Assembly: GCF_003148765.1 (NCBI RefSeq)
Contig: NZ_QGGV01000001.1
Coordinates: forward strand, 111,001 to 175,000
Source of the DNA: Silicimonas algicola
GTDB taxonomy: Bacteria > Pseudomonadota > Alphaproteobacteria > Rhodobacterales > Rhodobacteraceae
Direction of reading: 5' to 3'
DNA length: 64,000 bases
The notes beneath the pieces were generated by a model that was not told the DNA's origin, searched no databases, and saw only the letters and a list, made by a program, of their open reading frames with translations. Shown here piece after piece: positions 1 to 12,032 of the stretch; the stretch's first letter is position 1; the number at the start of each line of letters is the position of its first letter. Made by a program: the position numbers and the translations under genes.

Positions 1-169
1 CCTTCACCACCTCGGATACCTGGTCGGTATCGGACGGCAGCGCCACGAAGCCGGGACGGCCATGATAGACGTCGCGCGGCTCTTCCAGGTAATTGGGTGC
101 GGCGGGTTTCACGGTCACGCCACGAAGGGCGAGCGCGTCGGCGAAGGCTTGGTCGGCGTCTGTCAGCAT
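1..169 (-). CDS. FAD-binding oxidoreductase, N-terminal fragment (GlcD/D-2-hydroxyglutarate dehydrogenase-like)
   Basis: The gene reads leftward and leaves the window after about 56 residues. The visible part contains the phrase NYLEEPRDVYHGRPG followed by a stretch ending DTDQVSEVVK, which is typical of the N-terminus of FAD-linked oxidases of the GlcD / D-2-hydroxyglutarate dehydrogenase family (PCMH-type FAD domain). The ATG at 167-169 is the first start of the frame. The FAD-binding and substrate domains lie outside the window, so the substrate cannot be named. A D-lactate or glycolate oxidase subunit is an equally good reading. Confidence 0.7.
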   Translation of the reverse strand, partial: MLTDADQAFADALALRGVTVKPAAPNYLEEPRDVYHGRPGFVALPSDTDQVSEVVK

Positions 170-201
170 GGGCCAAGCGGTAGGTCCGGGCCCCGAGAGT
201 G

Positions 202-1029
202 TCAATCCAGCGAGGGTGCCAGAAAGCCCGGTTGCAGCACGACAACCGTCGGCCGCGACGGCAAGGTGCGCAGCGACACCTCCATCTCGCTGCCGTCACG
301 GACGTCGACCGCGAACTCGTCCGAAACGCCCACAAGGAAACGCTCCAGCGACGGCCCCGAGAACCAGTGCATCGGCAGGACGACCGAGGACCGCAGCCGC
401 TTCACGATCCGGATCATCGTCGGGATGTCGACCGTCATGCCGCCGTCCACCGCCGCCATCACCACGTCCAGCCGCCCGATGGCGGCATAGGTCTCGTCCG
501 ACGGCTCGTGGTGAAGGTGTCCGAGATGCCCGATGCAGAGACCGGCGACCTCGAAGATGAAGATCGAGTTGTTGTCGGTGATCCGGTCGCCGCCAAAGCC
601 GCCCCGCACGTCGGTGGTCACGTTCCGGACCAGCATCTCGCCCAAATCGAGGTAGTGGTCGGCCGGCGCGCCCTCCTGCCGCCAGCCCTCGAGAATGTTC
701 GGGATCGACGGGTCGGGAATGGCGGTCCAGTGACTGCTGTGCGAGTTGTTCATCGTCACCACGTCCGGCCGCGGACCGCCCGAGCCCGTGAACCCGTTGA
801 AGTCCGTGATGACGTCGAGCCCGCCCTCGGTCTGGATCAGGTACATCGAGTGATCGACATAGGAGATCCGCACCGTCTCGGCGTCGGGCAGGGGGTCGGA
901 CCATGCGGCCCGCCAGACAAGTTCGGGCGAGGCGTCGGCGATGGCGATGCAGTGGCTCGGCATCCGGTCCTGCGCCAGCGCGGGCAGGCCGACGGTAACG
1001 AGGGCGACGGCAAGGGTCAGTCGGAGCAT
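202..1029 (-). CDS. Secreted metallo-beta-lactamase-fold hydrolase
   Basis: 275 aa. The chosen ATG at 1029 has an AGGAGG ribosome binding site 7 nt upstream and opens a signal peptide (MLRLTLAVALVTVGLPALA, cut before QD); the longer ORF start at 1116 has neither. The mature protein resembles UlaG-type metallo-beta-lactamase-fold hydrolases. A His-rich strand carries H97-S-S-H100, an odd version of the HxHxDH signature in which the usual Asp is not visible. GHLGHLHH further on and PMHW near the C-terminus would supply the other metal-ligand His residues. It probably acts in the periplasm. The substrate is unknown. It is divergent from glpK, with 170 bp between the two genes. Confidence 0.65.
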   Translation of the reverse strand: MLRLTLAVALVTVGLPALAQDRMPSHCIAIADASPELVWRAAWSDPLPDAETVRISYVDHSMYLIQTEGGLDVITDFNGFTGSGGPRPDVVTMNNSHSSHWTAIPDPSIPNILEGWRQEGAPADHYLDLGEMLVRNVTTDVRGGFGGDRITDNNSIFIFEVAGLCIGHLGHLHHEPSDETYAAIGRLDVVMAAVDGGMTVDIPTMIRIVKRLRSSVVLPMHWFSGPSLERFLVGVSDEFAVDVRDGSEMEVSLRTLPSRPTVVVLQPGFLAPSLD

Positions 1030-1199
1030 GGGGAAACCTCCTGTGCCAAAGCCTAGCGGACAGGTCGGCCAGCGCCAATCACGAGCGGGTGAGGGACGGC
1101 AGGAGCGGGCTTGCATGATGGGGAAGAGATGAAGCGGCAGGCACGCAGTTGCGAAGTGCCAAGGCTTTGGACAGACTGCGCCCCAAAGGGAGGGACAGC

Positions 1200-2681
<1,482 letters not shown>

Positions 2682-2705
2682 CCTGCCGGGGTTGCCGGGG
2701 ACTGA

Positions 2706-4376
<1,671 letters not shown>

Positions 4377-4498
4377 CGGCAGCTTTCCGCTACGTCCACC
4401 GCCCTGTCGCGCGAATGTCGCGCAACCGTCACGCGAATCTGCTATGGCTGGGTCAGTGGTGGGACGATCCGACAAACCCTGAACCCTGGGGGCGACCG

Positions 4499-4894
4499 AT
4501 GACACTGCACGGTTCCGACGACAGACTCCGTTTCCTTTTGGCCGAGGACGATACCGTCGCGGCCATCGACATCGAATGCATTCTCGAAGATCTGGGCCAC
4601 GAGGTCGCGGCCATCGCCGTGGTCCCCGCGATGGCGCTCCGCGCCCTCAGAGGCGACGCGGCGCATGTCGACGCGGTGATCTTCGGTGCCTCGCTGTTGG
4701 GCCTGCCATCCGATGACCTGTCGCGCTGGCTGCGGCGCGCGGGGATCCCGGGCGTCGTCACCTCGCGTGAGCCTGCCGCCATCGTCCGCACCATGGGCTT
4801 CCACGAGCCCTGCCTCGAAAAGCCCTATGCACGGCCTGCCGTCGAGGTCATCTGCGCACAGCTTCTCCAGGCCCGACACACCTACGCCGCCTGA
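4499..4894 (+). CDS. Response-regulator receiver-like protein lacking the phospho-acceptor Asp
   Basis: 131 aa, a single CheY-like domain with no output domain. The acidic pocket is present (E16-D17-D18 in LLAEDD), as are the conserved Thr (T88 in VVTSRE) and Lys (K108 in CLEKPY). The strand that should end in the phosphorylated Asp reads DAVIFGASLLG, with Gly at about residue 63. By family logic it is a pseudo-receiver that probably signals without phosphorylation. The start at 4499 gives the compact domain; the longer frame from 4415 adds residues that do not look like a receiver. No histidine kinase is adjacent. Confidence 0.75.
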   Translation: MTLHGSDDRLRFLLAEDDTVAAIDIECILEDLGHEVAAIAVVPAMALRALRGDAAHVDAVIFGASLLGLPSDDLSRWLRRAGIPGVVTSREPAAIVRTMGFHEPCLEKPYARPAVEVICAQLLQARHTYAA

Positions 4895-4897
4895 CGC

Positions 4898-5365
4898 CTA
4901 GTCCCTGTGGTAGGGCGCGCCTGCCAGAATCGAGGCGGCCCGATAAAGCTGCTCGGACAGCATCACGCGCACCAGCATGTGCGGCCAGACCATCATCCCG
5001 AAGGACAAACGCGCATCGGCGGCCTCCAGCAGCGCCGGATGAATGCCGTCGGCGCCGCCGATGATGAAGGCGACCTCGCCGCGCCCCTGGTCGCGCCAGT
5101 CCGCCAGCATCGCCGCGAACTCGGGCGAGGTCATCACCCGGCCGCGTTCGTCCAGCGCCACGACGACATCGGCGCCCTGAACCGCGCGGCCAAGCAGGTC
5201 GGCCTCGGCCACCATGCCGCCCTTCTTCGCTTCGATTTCGTGGATGGTTGCGGGACCGAGCCCCAGCGCGCGCCCGGTTCGGTCGAACCGCGTGAGATAG
5301 TCCGAGACCATGTCGGCCTCGGCGCCGGCCCTCAGACGGCCGGCCGCCGCGATCTTGACGCGCAT
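4898..5365 (-). CDS. rlmH: 23S rRNA (pseudouridine1915-N3)-methyltransferase RlmH
   Basis: 155 aa, the usual RlmH length. This SPOUT-class enzyme methylates pseudouridine 1915 in helix 69 of 23S rRNA on the 70S ribosome using SAM. The SAM-binding knot is visible in ALDERGR, FIIGGADGIHP and the C-terminal stretch MLVRVMLSEQLYRAASILAGAPYHRD. It lies 10 nt downstream of rsfS on the same strand, the common rsfS-rlmH arrangement, so the two genes are probably cotranscribed. It is convergent with the receiver-like gene, with 3 nt between their stop codons. Confidence 0.95.
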   Translation of the reverse strand: MRVKIAAAGRLRAGAEADMVSDYLTRFDRTGRALGLGPATIHEIEAKKGGMVAEADLLGRAVQGADVVVALDERGRVMTSPEFAAMLADWRDQGRGEVAFIIGGADGIHPALLEAADARLSFGMMVWPHMLVRVMLSEQLYRAASILAGAPYHRD

Positions 5366-5375
5366 AACCCTGGGG

Positions 5376-5765
5376 TCAGGCCCGGCCGGTCGCCGCTGCC
5401 TCTTTCGGCGACAGCCACATCTTTTCCAGCTGATAGAACTCGCGCACCTCGGGGCGGAAGACGTGGACGATCACGTCGCCCGCGTCGATCAGCACCCAGT
5501 CGCCGGTTTCCTTGCCCTCGATCTTGGACAGCCGCCCGTGATCCTGCTTCAGCCTGTCGACCACGGCATCCGCGATCGAGGAGACCTGCCGGGAAGACCG
5601 GCCCGTCGCGATAACCATCCAGTCGGCCATGCTCGATTTGCCGCGAAGGTCGATCTTGACGATCTCCTCGGCCTTGAGGTCTTCCAGCGTTGCGAGGATG
5701 TGGACGAGCAGTTCGTCGCTCGAAAGGGTGCCGGTCATCACAGGACCGGCCGTTCCGGCGGCCAC
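5376..5765 (-). CDS. rsfS: Ribosome silencing factor RsfS (Iojap/YbeB family)
   Basis: 129 aa from the GTG at 5765. The family binds ribosomal protein uL14 and blocks 50S-30S joining in starvation. Family phrases seen are DLKAEEIVKIDLRGKSS, MADWMVIATGRSSRQ, GDWVLIDAGDVIVHVF and REFYQLEKMW. The start is uncertain. An ATG at 5738 and a CTG at 5792 are in the same frame, and AGGAGG sits 8 nt before the CTG, so a longer N-terminus is possible. It leads the rsfS-rlmH pair. No nadD or proAB, often found upstream in relatives, is present here. Confidence 0.93.
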   Translation of the reverse strand: MAAGTAGPVMTGTLSSDELLVHILATLEDLKAEEIVKIDLRGKSSMADWMVIATGRSSRQVSSIADAVVDRLKQDHGRLSKIEGKETGDWVLIDAGDVIVHVFRPEVREFYQLEKMWLSPKEAAATGRA

Positions 5766-5995
5766 GCTGGCCGCGTCTTGAACCTGGGACAGGACATCGT
5801 CCTCCTACGTTTCACCACGGAAAAACGGCGCCGGGGCCCGCCGGTTCCAATGTAACATCGCAATGTGGCGATTCCAACATGCCGCCCCGACCATGCGCGG
5901 ATCCGCCCCGTCGGCCAGCGGATTGCCCGGAAATTCGACGTCCGCGCCGAATAACGACGTTGGAAAAGCGACTTGGCCCTCCGCGATGCCGTGGC

Positions 5996-8900
5996 TTAAT
6001 AGTCACGCTCGAAGAAGACGCCGAGGCTCGTCTCGCCGTCGTTCGAGAATCCGCCCTTCACCGTCACGGATGGCGTGAGGTCCAGGTTCAGATTGACCTC
6101 GGTCTCGCCCTCGCTGTCGACGGTCACGTCGGTATAGAGATTGTCCGACAGATATGCCCCCGCCCGCACCGCGGTGTTGCCGTCCTCTCCCGTCACGATG
6201 TCCAGGTCGTCCAGCCCCGATTGCTCGCGAACCCGGCTGACCACGCCCTCGCCTCCCTGACCGGCCAGCGTGCGGACGGCCAGCGCCAGTTGCGCTGCCT
6301 GAAACGGACTCAGCGTCTCCAGCCCGCGGCCGAAGAGAAGCCGCGACAGCACTTCCTCCTCGGGCAGATCGGGGTTTGAGGTGAAGGCGATGTCGGGATC
6401 GCCTGCCGGACCGGTGACCAGCACGTTCACGCGGTAATCCTCGGCGGTGGTCGAGGCGCGCAGGTCGAGGTAGGGCTCGAACGAACCCTGGATCGTCACG
6501 CGCGCTTCCTCCAGCTCCAGCCGCTTGCCGAGGATGTCCAGCCGGCCCCGGATCAGTTCGAACGACCCGAGGGGAACGACGTCGGCCGTTGTCCCGGTCA
6601 GGCGCAGGCTGCCGCCGAATTCGCTTTCCAGCCCCCGTCCTCGGATGAACACGCGGTTCGGCGCCGAGATCGTGATGTCCAGCGGATAGACCGGTCCGCC
6701 CGCACCCGAGCCGCCACCGTCGCCGTTGCCGCCGCCGTTTTCCCCCAGAAGACCGGCACGCGCCCGCGTCCGTCGCACGGGCGGCGGCTCCGCGATGTGA
6801 ATGATCTCGGGGATGGCGCCCGCGCCTCCGAAGCCCGAGGCGGGGATGCGGATGTTCGTCTCGCCCAGCTCGATGGAGCCGGCGATCCGCGCGCCCCCCG
6901 CGAGGGGACCGGTGATCGTGATACGCCCGTCCGCCGTCGTCTCGTAAAGCCTTGGGTCCGACAGCGCGACGCTCGACAGGACCAGCGTCAGGTCGGCCGG
7001 GTAGGGCGCGACGAGAGCCACGGAGCCCTCCAGCGTCACCCGTCCGCCGTCCGCGACCGCCGCGGTGGCCGAAATCTGGGCTTGGGCGCCGTTGATCTGA
7101 GCGTTCAGCGTCAGATCCTCCAGCGTCAGGTTCAGCCTCGGCAACACAAGCCGCGCATTGGCCGTCGTCACCTGACCCGTCAGGCTCGACAGGGCCAGCG
7201 GTCCGTTCAGTCGAAGGTCGAAACCGCCGGTGCCCGTCAGGTTCTGCGCCCCAAGGAAACGATCGAGCAGCCCAAGCGGCAGCGATCCCCGCAGCGCCAG
7301 GTCGGCGGTCGAGGCGTCGGAGGCGAGCGTGCCCTCGACACTTGCCGATGATCCGCCCGGCCCGTCAGCCTCCAGATTGACGGTGAAGGGTCCGGTCCCG
7401 CTGCGCGAGACCTGTCCCGTCACCGACAGCGGACCGGAGATGCCGCCCGCATAGCGCGAGACGTCCGCCAGCCGCGCCTCCAGCGACAGAAGACTGTCGC
7501 CCTCGGTGATCTGCCCGCTGGCAGATGCCGTAAGCTCGTCGGATCGCACCTCGAACAGCCGCACCGTCACCGCCTCGCGGCTGCCCGCAGCATCGACCCT
7601 CGCCGTCGCGCGCCCCGACAGCAGCCTGTCCACATCAGGCTGGCCGATGCCAAGATCCTGCGTCTCGACCTCCGCCCGCAGGTCGAACTCCGACAGGTCG
7701 AACGCCAGCACGCCCTCGGCATCCACAGTCGCCGCGCCCGAGATCGGCATCCCTACAAGCTCGCGGAAAGCCGAGACGTCGGGCGATGCGGCCTCGATCC
7801 GCCCCTCGAACCGGGGCGCCGTCGCCGCATCGGTCAGGACGCCCTCACCCGAAGCCGTCAGCACCGGCGTCGCCACCTCGAACACATCGAACGCGATCCG
7901 CTCCAGACTGCCCGCCACCTCGACCCGCGCCGAGGACGCGCCCGCGAACACCCGGTCGGCCTGAGCCTGCCCGATGCCGAAGCCGTCGCCCGTCGCCTGC
8001 GCGGTCAGCGCGAAGTCCGACAGGTCGAACGCCAGCCCGCCCTCGGCGTCCAGCGTCAGCGCCCCCCGGATCGGCAGTCCCGCCACGCCCGCGAAGGCGC
8101 TCACGTCGGGCGACGACGCTTCGATCCGTCCGTCGAAGCGTGGCGCCTCGTACAAATCCGTCAGCCGGCCGCCCACCGTCGCATCCAGATCGCGCCCGTC
8201 GAGCGTCGCGTTGATCGCCCAGTCGCGCTCCTCGTCCTCGGTGCCCTCGATGGTCAGCACCGCCGGCCCTGACAATTCCTCCAGCACCGTCGACGCATCC
8301 TCGAGCCGCGCCTCTAGCGAAAGCTGCGAGCCGCCAGACCGCAACTCGGCCCGTCCCGTCACCCGCGCCTCGGCACTCTCGATCCGTCGCAGCGTCAGGA
8401 CGATGCCCTCTTCGCTGCGCACGGCGCGCAGGCTCAAGTCCGTCTCGCCGTCCAGGATGCGGTCCGCGATCTCCTGTCCCACGGCAAGGTCGGTCGAGGA
8501 CCCCTCAAGATCCACGTCGAACGTCCCCGACAGCGGCTCGGCCGTGAAGTCTGCCTGAATCTCCGCTGCCCCCGAAAGCGGCCGCCCCGCAAGGCCCGAG
8601 AACGCCGCCAGCCGTTGCGCCTCGACGCGGGCCGAGCCCGTCGCGACCGGCCCGCCCTCCTCGGGAAACGACACCACCGCGTCGCCCGACAGACCATAGC
8701 TCTCGCCCGTCACCGTCAGGTCCGACACCCGCAGGTCGCCGCCCTTGGCCCATTCGATCCGCGCAGCACCCGTGACCTCCTCGCCCAGTGCCGCCTCGGC
8801 GTCGGGATTGCCGAAATCCAGCCGCCGCGCCGCGAAGTCGAGGTTCGCCGTGACCCCGCCGTCCTCGCCCTGCGCGATCCGTCCCGTGCCGTCCAGTTCC

Positions 8901-10147
8901 AGCGCCTCTGCCTTGAAGCCCGGCCGATCCAGCCCGGCGATGCGGAAGGCGCCCTGCCAGTCCTCGCTCTGCGCCGCGTCGTAAGAGACCTCAAGATCCA
9001 CCCGGTCCACCCGCGTCTCGGGTCCCGGCAGGGGCAGCAGCACGGGCGTCCCGTCTGCCGACGCAATCGCACCCTCGACCGCGATCTCGACCGGCAGCCC
9101 ATCCGCGCCGATCAGCGCACGGCCCTCCAGAGTCAGCGCACCCGCTGACAGGTCGAGCCCTTCAAGCAGCGTGCGCCCATCCGGAAAGCGCGTGACCTCC
9201 GCCTGCAACGCCACCGCATCGCCAAAGAACGGGCGATAGTCCGGCGCGAAGACCGGAGCGATGTCGCCGCCGATGTCGACGGTAAAGCGCCTCTCGCCCT
9301 CGGCCTCGCCGCCCGCTGTCGCGATCTGCCCGGTCAGCCGTTCGGCCCCGTCAGTCGCCAGGCGAATGTCGGCGGCGAAGGCGTCCACCGGTCCTTCGCC
9401 GACCACGCCGAACTCGACCGAAGGCCGGCCCGGCAGATCGACAAGATTGGCGAAGATACCGTCCAGCGCCTCCTCCAGCGCCAGATCCAGCGCCAGCACG
9501 CCCGTCTCGTTGGCGTAAGCCGCCTCCAGCGTCAGGGCCCCGCGCCCGTCCAACCGTTCGACCGCAAGCGTCGCTTCGCCTTCGCCGTCCGCGAGGCTCA
9601 CGGCGCCCTCCAGCGACACCTCCGCCTCGGCCCCGAACACCGGAGCGCCGATGGCCACCCGCGCGGCGGCGATCTGGCCGATCTCGATGCTGACCGGCAG
9701 CTCCGGCAGGCTGAACCCCGAGGCCTCGGGCGTCGGCGCATCGCTCTCGGGCACCGAAGGCAGTCGAGGCAGCAGGATCTCGTCCGCCGTCAGTTGCGAG
9801 ACTTCAAGCTGCCCCCCAAACAGCGCGCTCCGGTTCCAGTCCAGAACCGCGTCGGTGATGGTCAGCCACACGCCCTCATCGTCGGCGATGGTCAGGCTCT
9901 CTATCGTCGCCCGCCCGCCAAGCGCGCCCTCGAAACCCGTGATGCTGACCTGCCGGCCCGCGCCGGACAGGTTGTCCTCGATCAGCCGCTCGAGGAACCC
10001 GCCCTGCGCCTCGTCGTCGGGAGAGTCGTCGCTGCTGAACAGGCGGTCGAAGAAGCCGGGCTCCTCGTCGGCGGGCGCGTCCGTGACCTGCGCGGCGGCG
10101 GGCAGCGCGACGCTCAGCGCAAGGGCAAGAAGAAGACCGCGCCGCAT
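5996..10147 (-). CDS. tamB: Translocation and assembly module protein TamB
   Basis: 1383 aa. TamB bridges the periplasm, partners the outer-membrane protein TamA, and is implicated in phospholipid transport and outer-membrane assembly. The protein starts with MRRGLLLALALSVALPAAAQ, which looks like a cleavable signal peptide rather than the usual uncleaved anchor. It then has a long beta-rich region of repeated strands and ends in a TamB C-terminal (DUF490) domain finishing ...FFERDY. Two tandem units of about 110 aa (about residues 669-778 and 779-888) share RF-D/E-GRIEA-SPDVSAF, and related weaker units flank them. Its ATG overlaps the tamA stop (TGATG), so translation is coupled. Confidence 0.92.
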   Translation of the reverse strand: MRRGLLLALALSVALPAAAQVTDAPADEEPGFFDRLFSSDDSPDDEAQGGFLERLIEDNLSGAGRQVSITGFEGALGGRATIESLTIADDEGVWLTITDAVLDWNRSALFGGQLEVSQLTADEILLPRLPSVPESDAPTPEASGFSLPELPVSIEIGQIAAARVAIGAPVFGAEAEVSLEGAVSLADGEGEATLAVERLDGRGALTLEAAYANETGVLALDLALEEALDGIFANLVDLPGRPSVEFGVVGEGPVDAFAADIRLATDGAERLTGQIATAGGEAEGERRFTVDIGGDIAPVFAPDYRPFFGDAVALQAEVTRFPDGRTLLEGLDLSAGALTLEGRALIGADGLPVEIAVEGAIASADGTPVLLPLPGPETRVDRVDLEVSYDAAQSEDWQGAFRIAGLDRPGFKAEALELDGTGRIAQGEDGGVTANLDFAARRLDFGNPDAEAALGEEVTGAARIEWAKGGDLRVSDLTVTGESYGLSGDAVVSFPEEGGPVATGSARVEAQRLAAFSGLAGRPLSGAAEIQADFTAEPLSGTFDVDLEGSSTDLAVGQEIADRILDGETDLSLRAVRSEEGIVLTLRRIESAEARVTGRAELRSGGSQLSLEARLEDASTVLEELSGPAVLTIEGTEDEERDWAINATLDGRDLDATVGGRLTDLYEAPRFDGRIEASSPDVSAFAGVAGLPIRGALTLDAEGGLAFDLSDFALTAQATGDGFGIGQAQADRVFAGASSARVEVAGSLERIAFDVFEVATPVLTASGEGVLTDAATAPRFEGRIEAASPDVSAFRELVGMPISGAATVDAEGVLAFDLSEFDLRAEVETQDLGIGQPDVDRLLSGRATARVDAAGSREAVTVRLFEVRSDELTASASGQITEGDSLLSLEARLADVSRYAGGISGPLSVTGQVSRSGTGPFTVNLEADGPGGSSASVEGTLASDASTADLALRGSLPLGLLDRFLGAQNLTGTGGFDLRLNGPLALSSLTGQVTTANARLVLPRLNLTLEDLTLNAQINGAQAQISATAAVADGGRVTLEGSVALVAPYPADLTLVLSSVALSDPRLYETTADGRITITGPLAGGARIAGSIELGETNIRIPASGFGGAGAIPEIIHIAEPPPVRRTRARAGLLGENGGGNGDGGGSGAGGPVYPLDITISAPNRVFIRGRGLESEFGGSLRLTGTTADVVPLGSFELIRGRLDILGKRLELEEARVTIQGSFEPYLDLRASTTAEDYRVNVLVTGPAGDPDIAFTSNPDLPEEEVLSRLLFGRGLETLSPFQAAQLALAVRTLAGQGGEGVVSRVREQSGLDDLDIVTGEDGNTAVRAGAYLSDNLYTDVTVDSEGETEVNLNLDLTPSVTVKGGFSNDGETSLGVFFERDY

Positions 10148-11925
10148 CAGAACGCCTGCCCGATGCCGACATAGATTTGAAAGTTGGCCGACTCCGTATC
10201 GCCCGCGATCGGCGTCGCGACGTCCAGCCGAATGGGTCCGATGCCCGTCACGTACCGCACGCCCAGACCAGCACCGGCGTGGCTCTCGCCCGAGAAGTCG
10301 GCAAAGCTTTCCTCGCCGATGTAGCCCCAGTCGACGAAGGGCACGACCTGGAAGTTTTCGCCCGCATTGACCCGCGCCTCGGCCGACAGACCGACGAAAC
10401 TGCGCCCGCCGGTGAAGGCGCCGCCCGTATCGACGCCAAGCGACTGGTAATCCTGGCCCCGCACCGTGCCGCCCCCGCCGGAATAGAAGCGATAGATCGC
10501 CGGGCTGTCTTCAAGGCTCGGCCCGGCCAGCGCGCCTAGTTGCAACCGCCCCGCGAAGATCGTGCCGCCCAGCGCGCGATAGCCGCGCCCGTCGAAGGTC
10601 ATCTGCGCTCCGTCGGTGGTTCCCGCCAGACCCAGGAACGGCGTCACCGTCAGGTCGGCATAGAGCCCCTCGGTCGGGTTCAAGGGCACGTCCCGCGCGT
10701 CGTACTCAGCGGCAAGCGGCAGGGTGATGAGACTGAAGGTCTCCGGCCCGAAGTCGTCCACGATCTCGGAGTAAAGATAGCCGAGCCCCGCCTCGACGGT
10801 CAGCTCGTCGGTCGCATAGCGCGTGAAGCCCAAAGTGAACTCAGTCGTGTCCGAGGTGAAATCGGGCTCGTCCAGCGACTCGAACGAGAAGGCTGCGAAA
10901 AGGTCGATGTCGGCCTTCGGCGTGGCTGGCCGCTCGTAGCGGACGCCGAGGCTGTAGTCGATGCCGCCGGTCTCGCCGGTGATGCCCGACACCTCGCCGT
11001 CCACGCGGAACCGCTCGGCGCCGCCCAGGAAGTTGCGGTGCAGCCAGAAGGCCGACAGTCGCCCGCCCTCGACCGAGCCGTACTCGGCGCCGAAGCCGAA
11101 GCGGCGCGGCGTCTGCTCGACGACGCCGATGGTCAGGGGCAGGGTGTTGCCCGGCCCTATCGCCTCGGCCTCCTCGACGGTGACGCTGCTGAAGGTGCCG
11201 GTGCGCCGAAGCCGCGTCACCGCGCGGTCGATCTCCTCTGGGTCATAGCGCCGGCCTTCCTCCAGTCCCGCGATCTTCAGGATGCGCGCCGTCTTTGTGT
11301 CGTCGTTGCCCCTGACGCGGACCGGACCGAAGCTCAGGACGGGGCCCGGCGTCAGTCGCAGGCTCGCGTCCAGTTGCGTCTGAGCGTGCCGCGCGACGAT
11401 CCTCTCGTCCGAAACCCGCGCCTTGGCGTTGCCGTTCGACCGCCATGCTTCCACGGCGGCCTCGGCTGCGGCGCGAATGGCCGCGGCGCCCGCGACCTCG
11501 CCCCTGCGATATTCCTCCGGGATCTCGGTGCCCGGCGCCAGCGGACCGATCTCGGCCCGGCCGAAGCGGAACACGGGGCCCGGCTCGACGCGGATCGTCA
11601 CCTCCTGCACCGCCCGCGGTGCCGACAGCGGCGGGATCGCCGCAGCCTCGCGCCCGTCGAGCAGGATCGAGATGACGCCGGAATAGCGGCCCCTGTCGTA
11701 AAGCACGCCCAGAAGCCGCGCATAATCCGCCTGCGCGGCAGCCAGGATGTCCTGCGGATCGTTCGTCCCTTCCTCCTTCTCGGCGGCCGTCAGCGACGAC
11801 GCGTAAAGCGCGTCGCGCAACGAGTCCCCCGTATCGGGAGTCTGGAACCTGATCTCGAACCCGAGAGCGCCGGTGGAGAAGGTGCAGAGCGCAAGAACCG
11901 CGCCCAAGACCCGTTTCGCCGTCAC
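10147..11925 (-). CDS. tamA: Outer-membrane translocation and assembly module protein TamA (BamA/Omp85 superfamily)
   Basis: 592 aa from a GTG at 11925, preceded by GGGAGGAG; the frame is open further upstream, but only this start gives a signal peptide (TAKRVLGAVLALCTFSTGALG). POTRA domains occupy roughly the first 250 residues (EVTIRVEPGPVFRFG, VRVRGND). A 16-strand Omp85 barrel follows, with the family lid motif around GGGGTVRGQDYQ and the terminal IYVGIGQAF ending in Phe as outer-membrane proteins do. It forms the TAM complex with TamB, whose gene overlaps its stop by 1 nt. Confidence 0.92.
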   Translation of the reverse strand: MTAKRVLGAVLALCTFSTGALGFEIRFQTPDTGDSLRDALYASSLTAAEKEEGTNDPQDILAAAQADYARLLGVLYDRGRYSGVISILLDGREAAAIPPLSAPRAVQEVTIRVEPGPVFRFGRAEIGPLAPGTEIPEEYRRGEVAGAAAIRAAAEAAVEAWRSNGNAKARVSDERIVARHAQTQLDASLRLTPGPVLSFGPVRVRGNDDTKTARILKIAGLEEGRRYDPEEIDRAVTRLRRTGTFSSVTVEEAEAIGPGNTLPLTIGVVEQTPRRFGFGAEYGSVEGGRLSAFWLHRNFLGGAERFRVDGEVSGITGETGGIDYSLGVRYERPATPKADIDLFAAFSFESLDEPDFTSDTTEFTLGFTRYATDELTVEAGLGYLYSEIVDDFGPETFSLITLPLAAEYDARDVPLNPTEGLYADLTVTPFLGLAGTTDGAQMTFDGRGYRALGGTIFAGRLQLGALAGPSLEDSPAIYRFYSGGGGTVRGQDYQSLGVDTGGAFTGGRSFVGLSAEARVNAGENFQVVPFVDWGYIGEESFADFSGESHAGAGLGVRYVTGIGPIRLDVATPIAGDTESANFQIYVGIGQAF

Positions 11926-12032
11926 TGCCGCTCCTCCCGGTTTTGACCCTGCCCGACCCGATGATATAGTCCCCGCCGCCGAAGGGACAGGGCGCGACCC
12001 CACGTTTCGGTGAACTGTCGCCGGTCCGCCGC

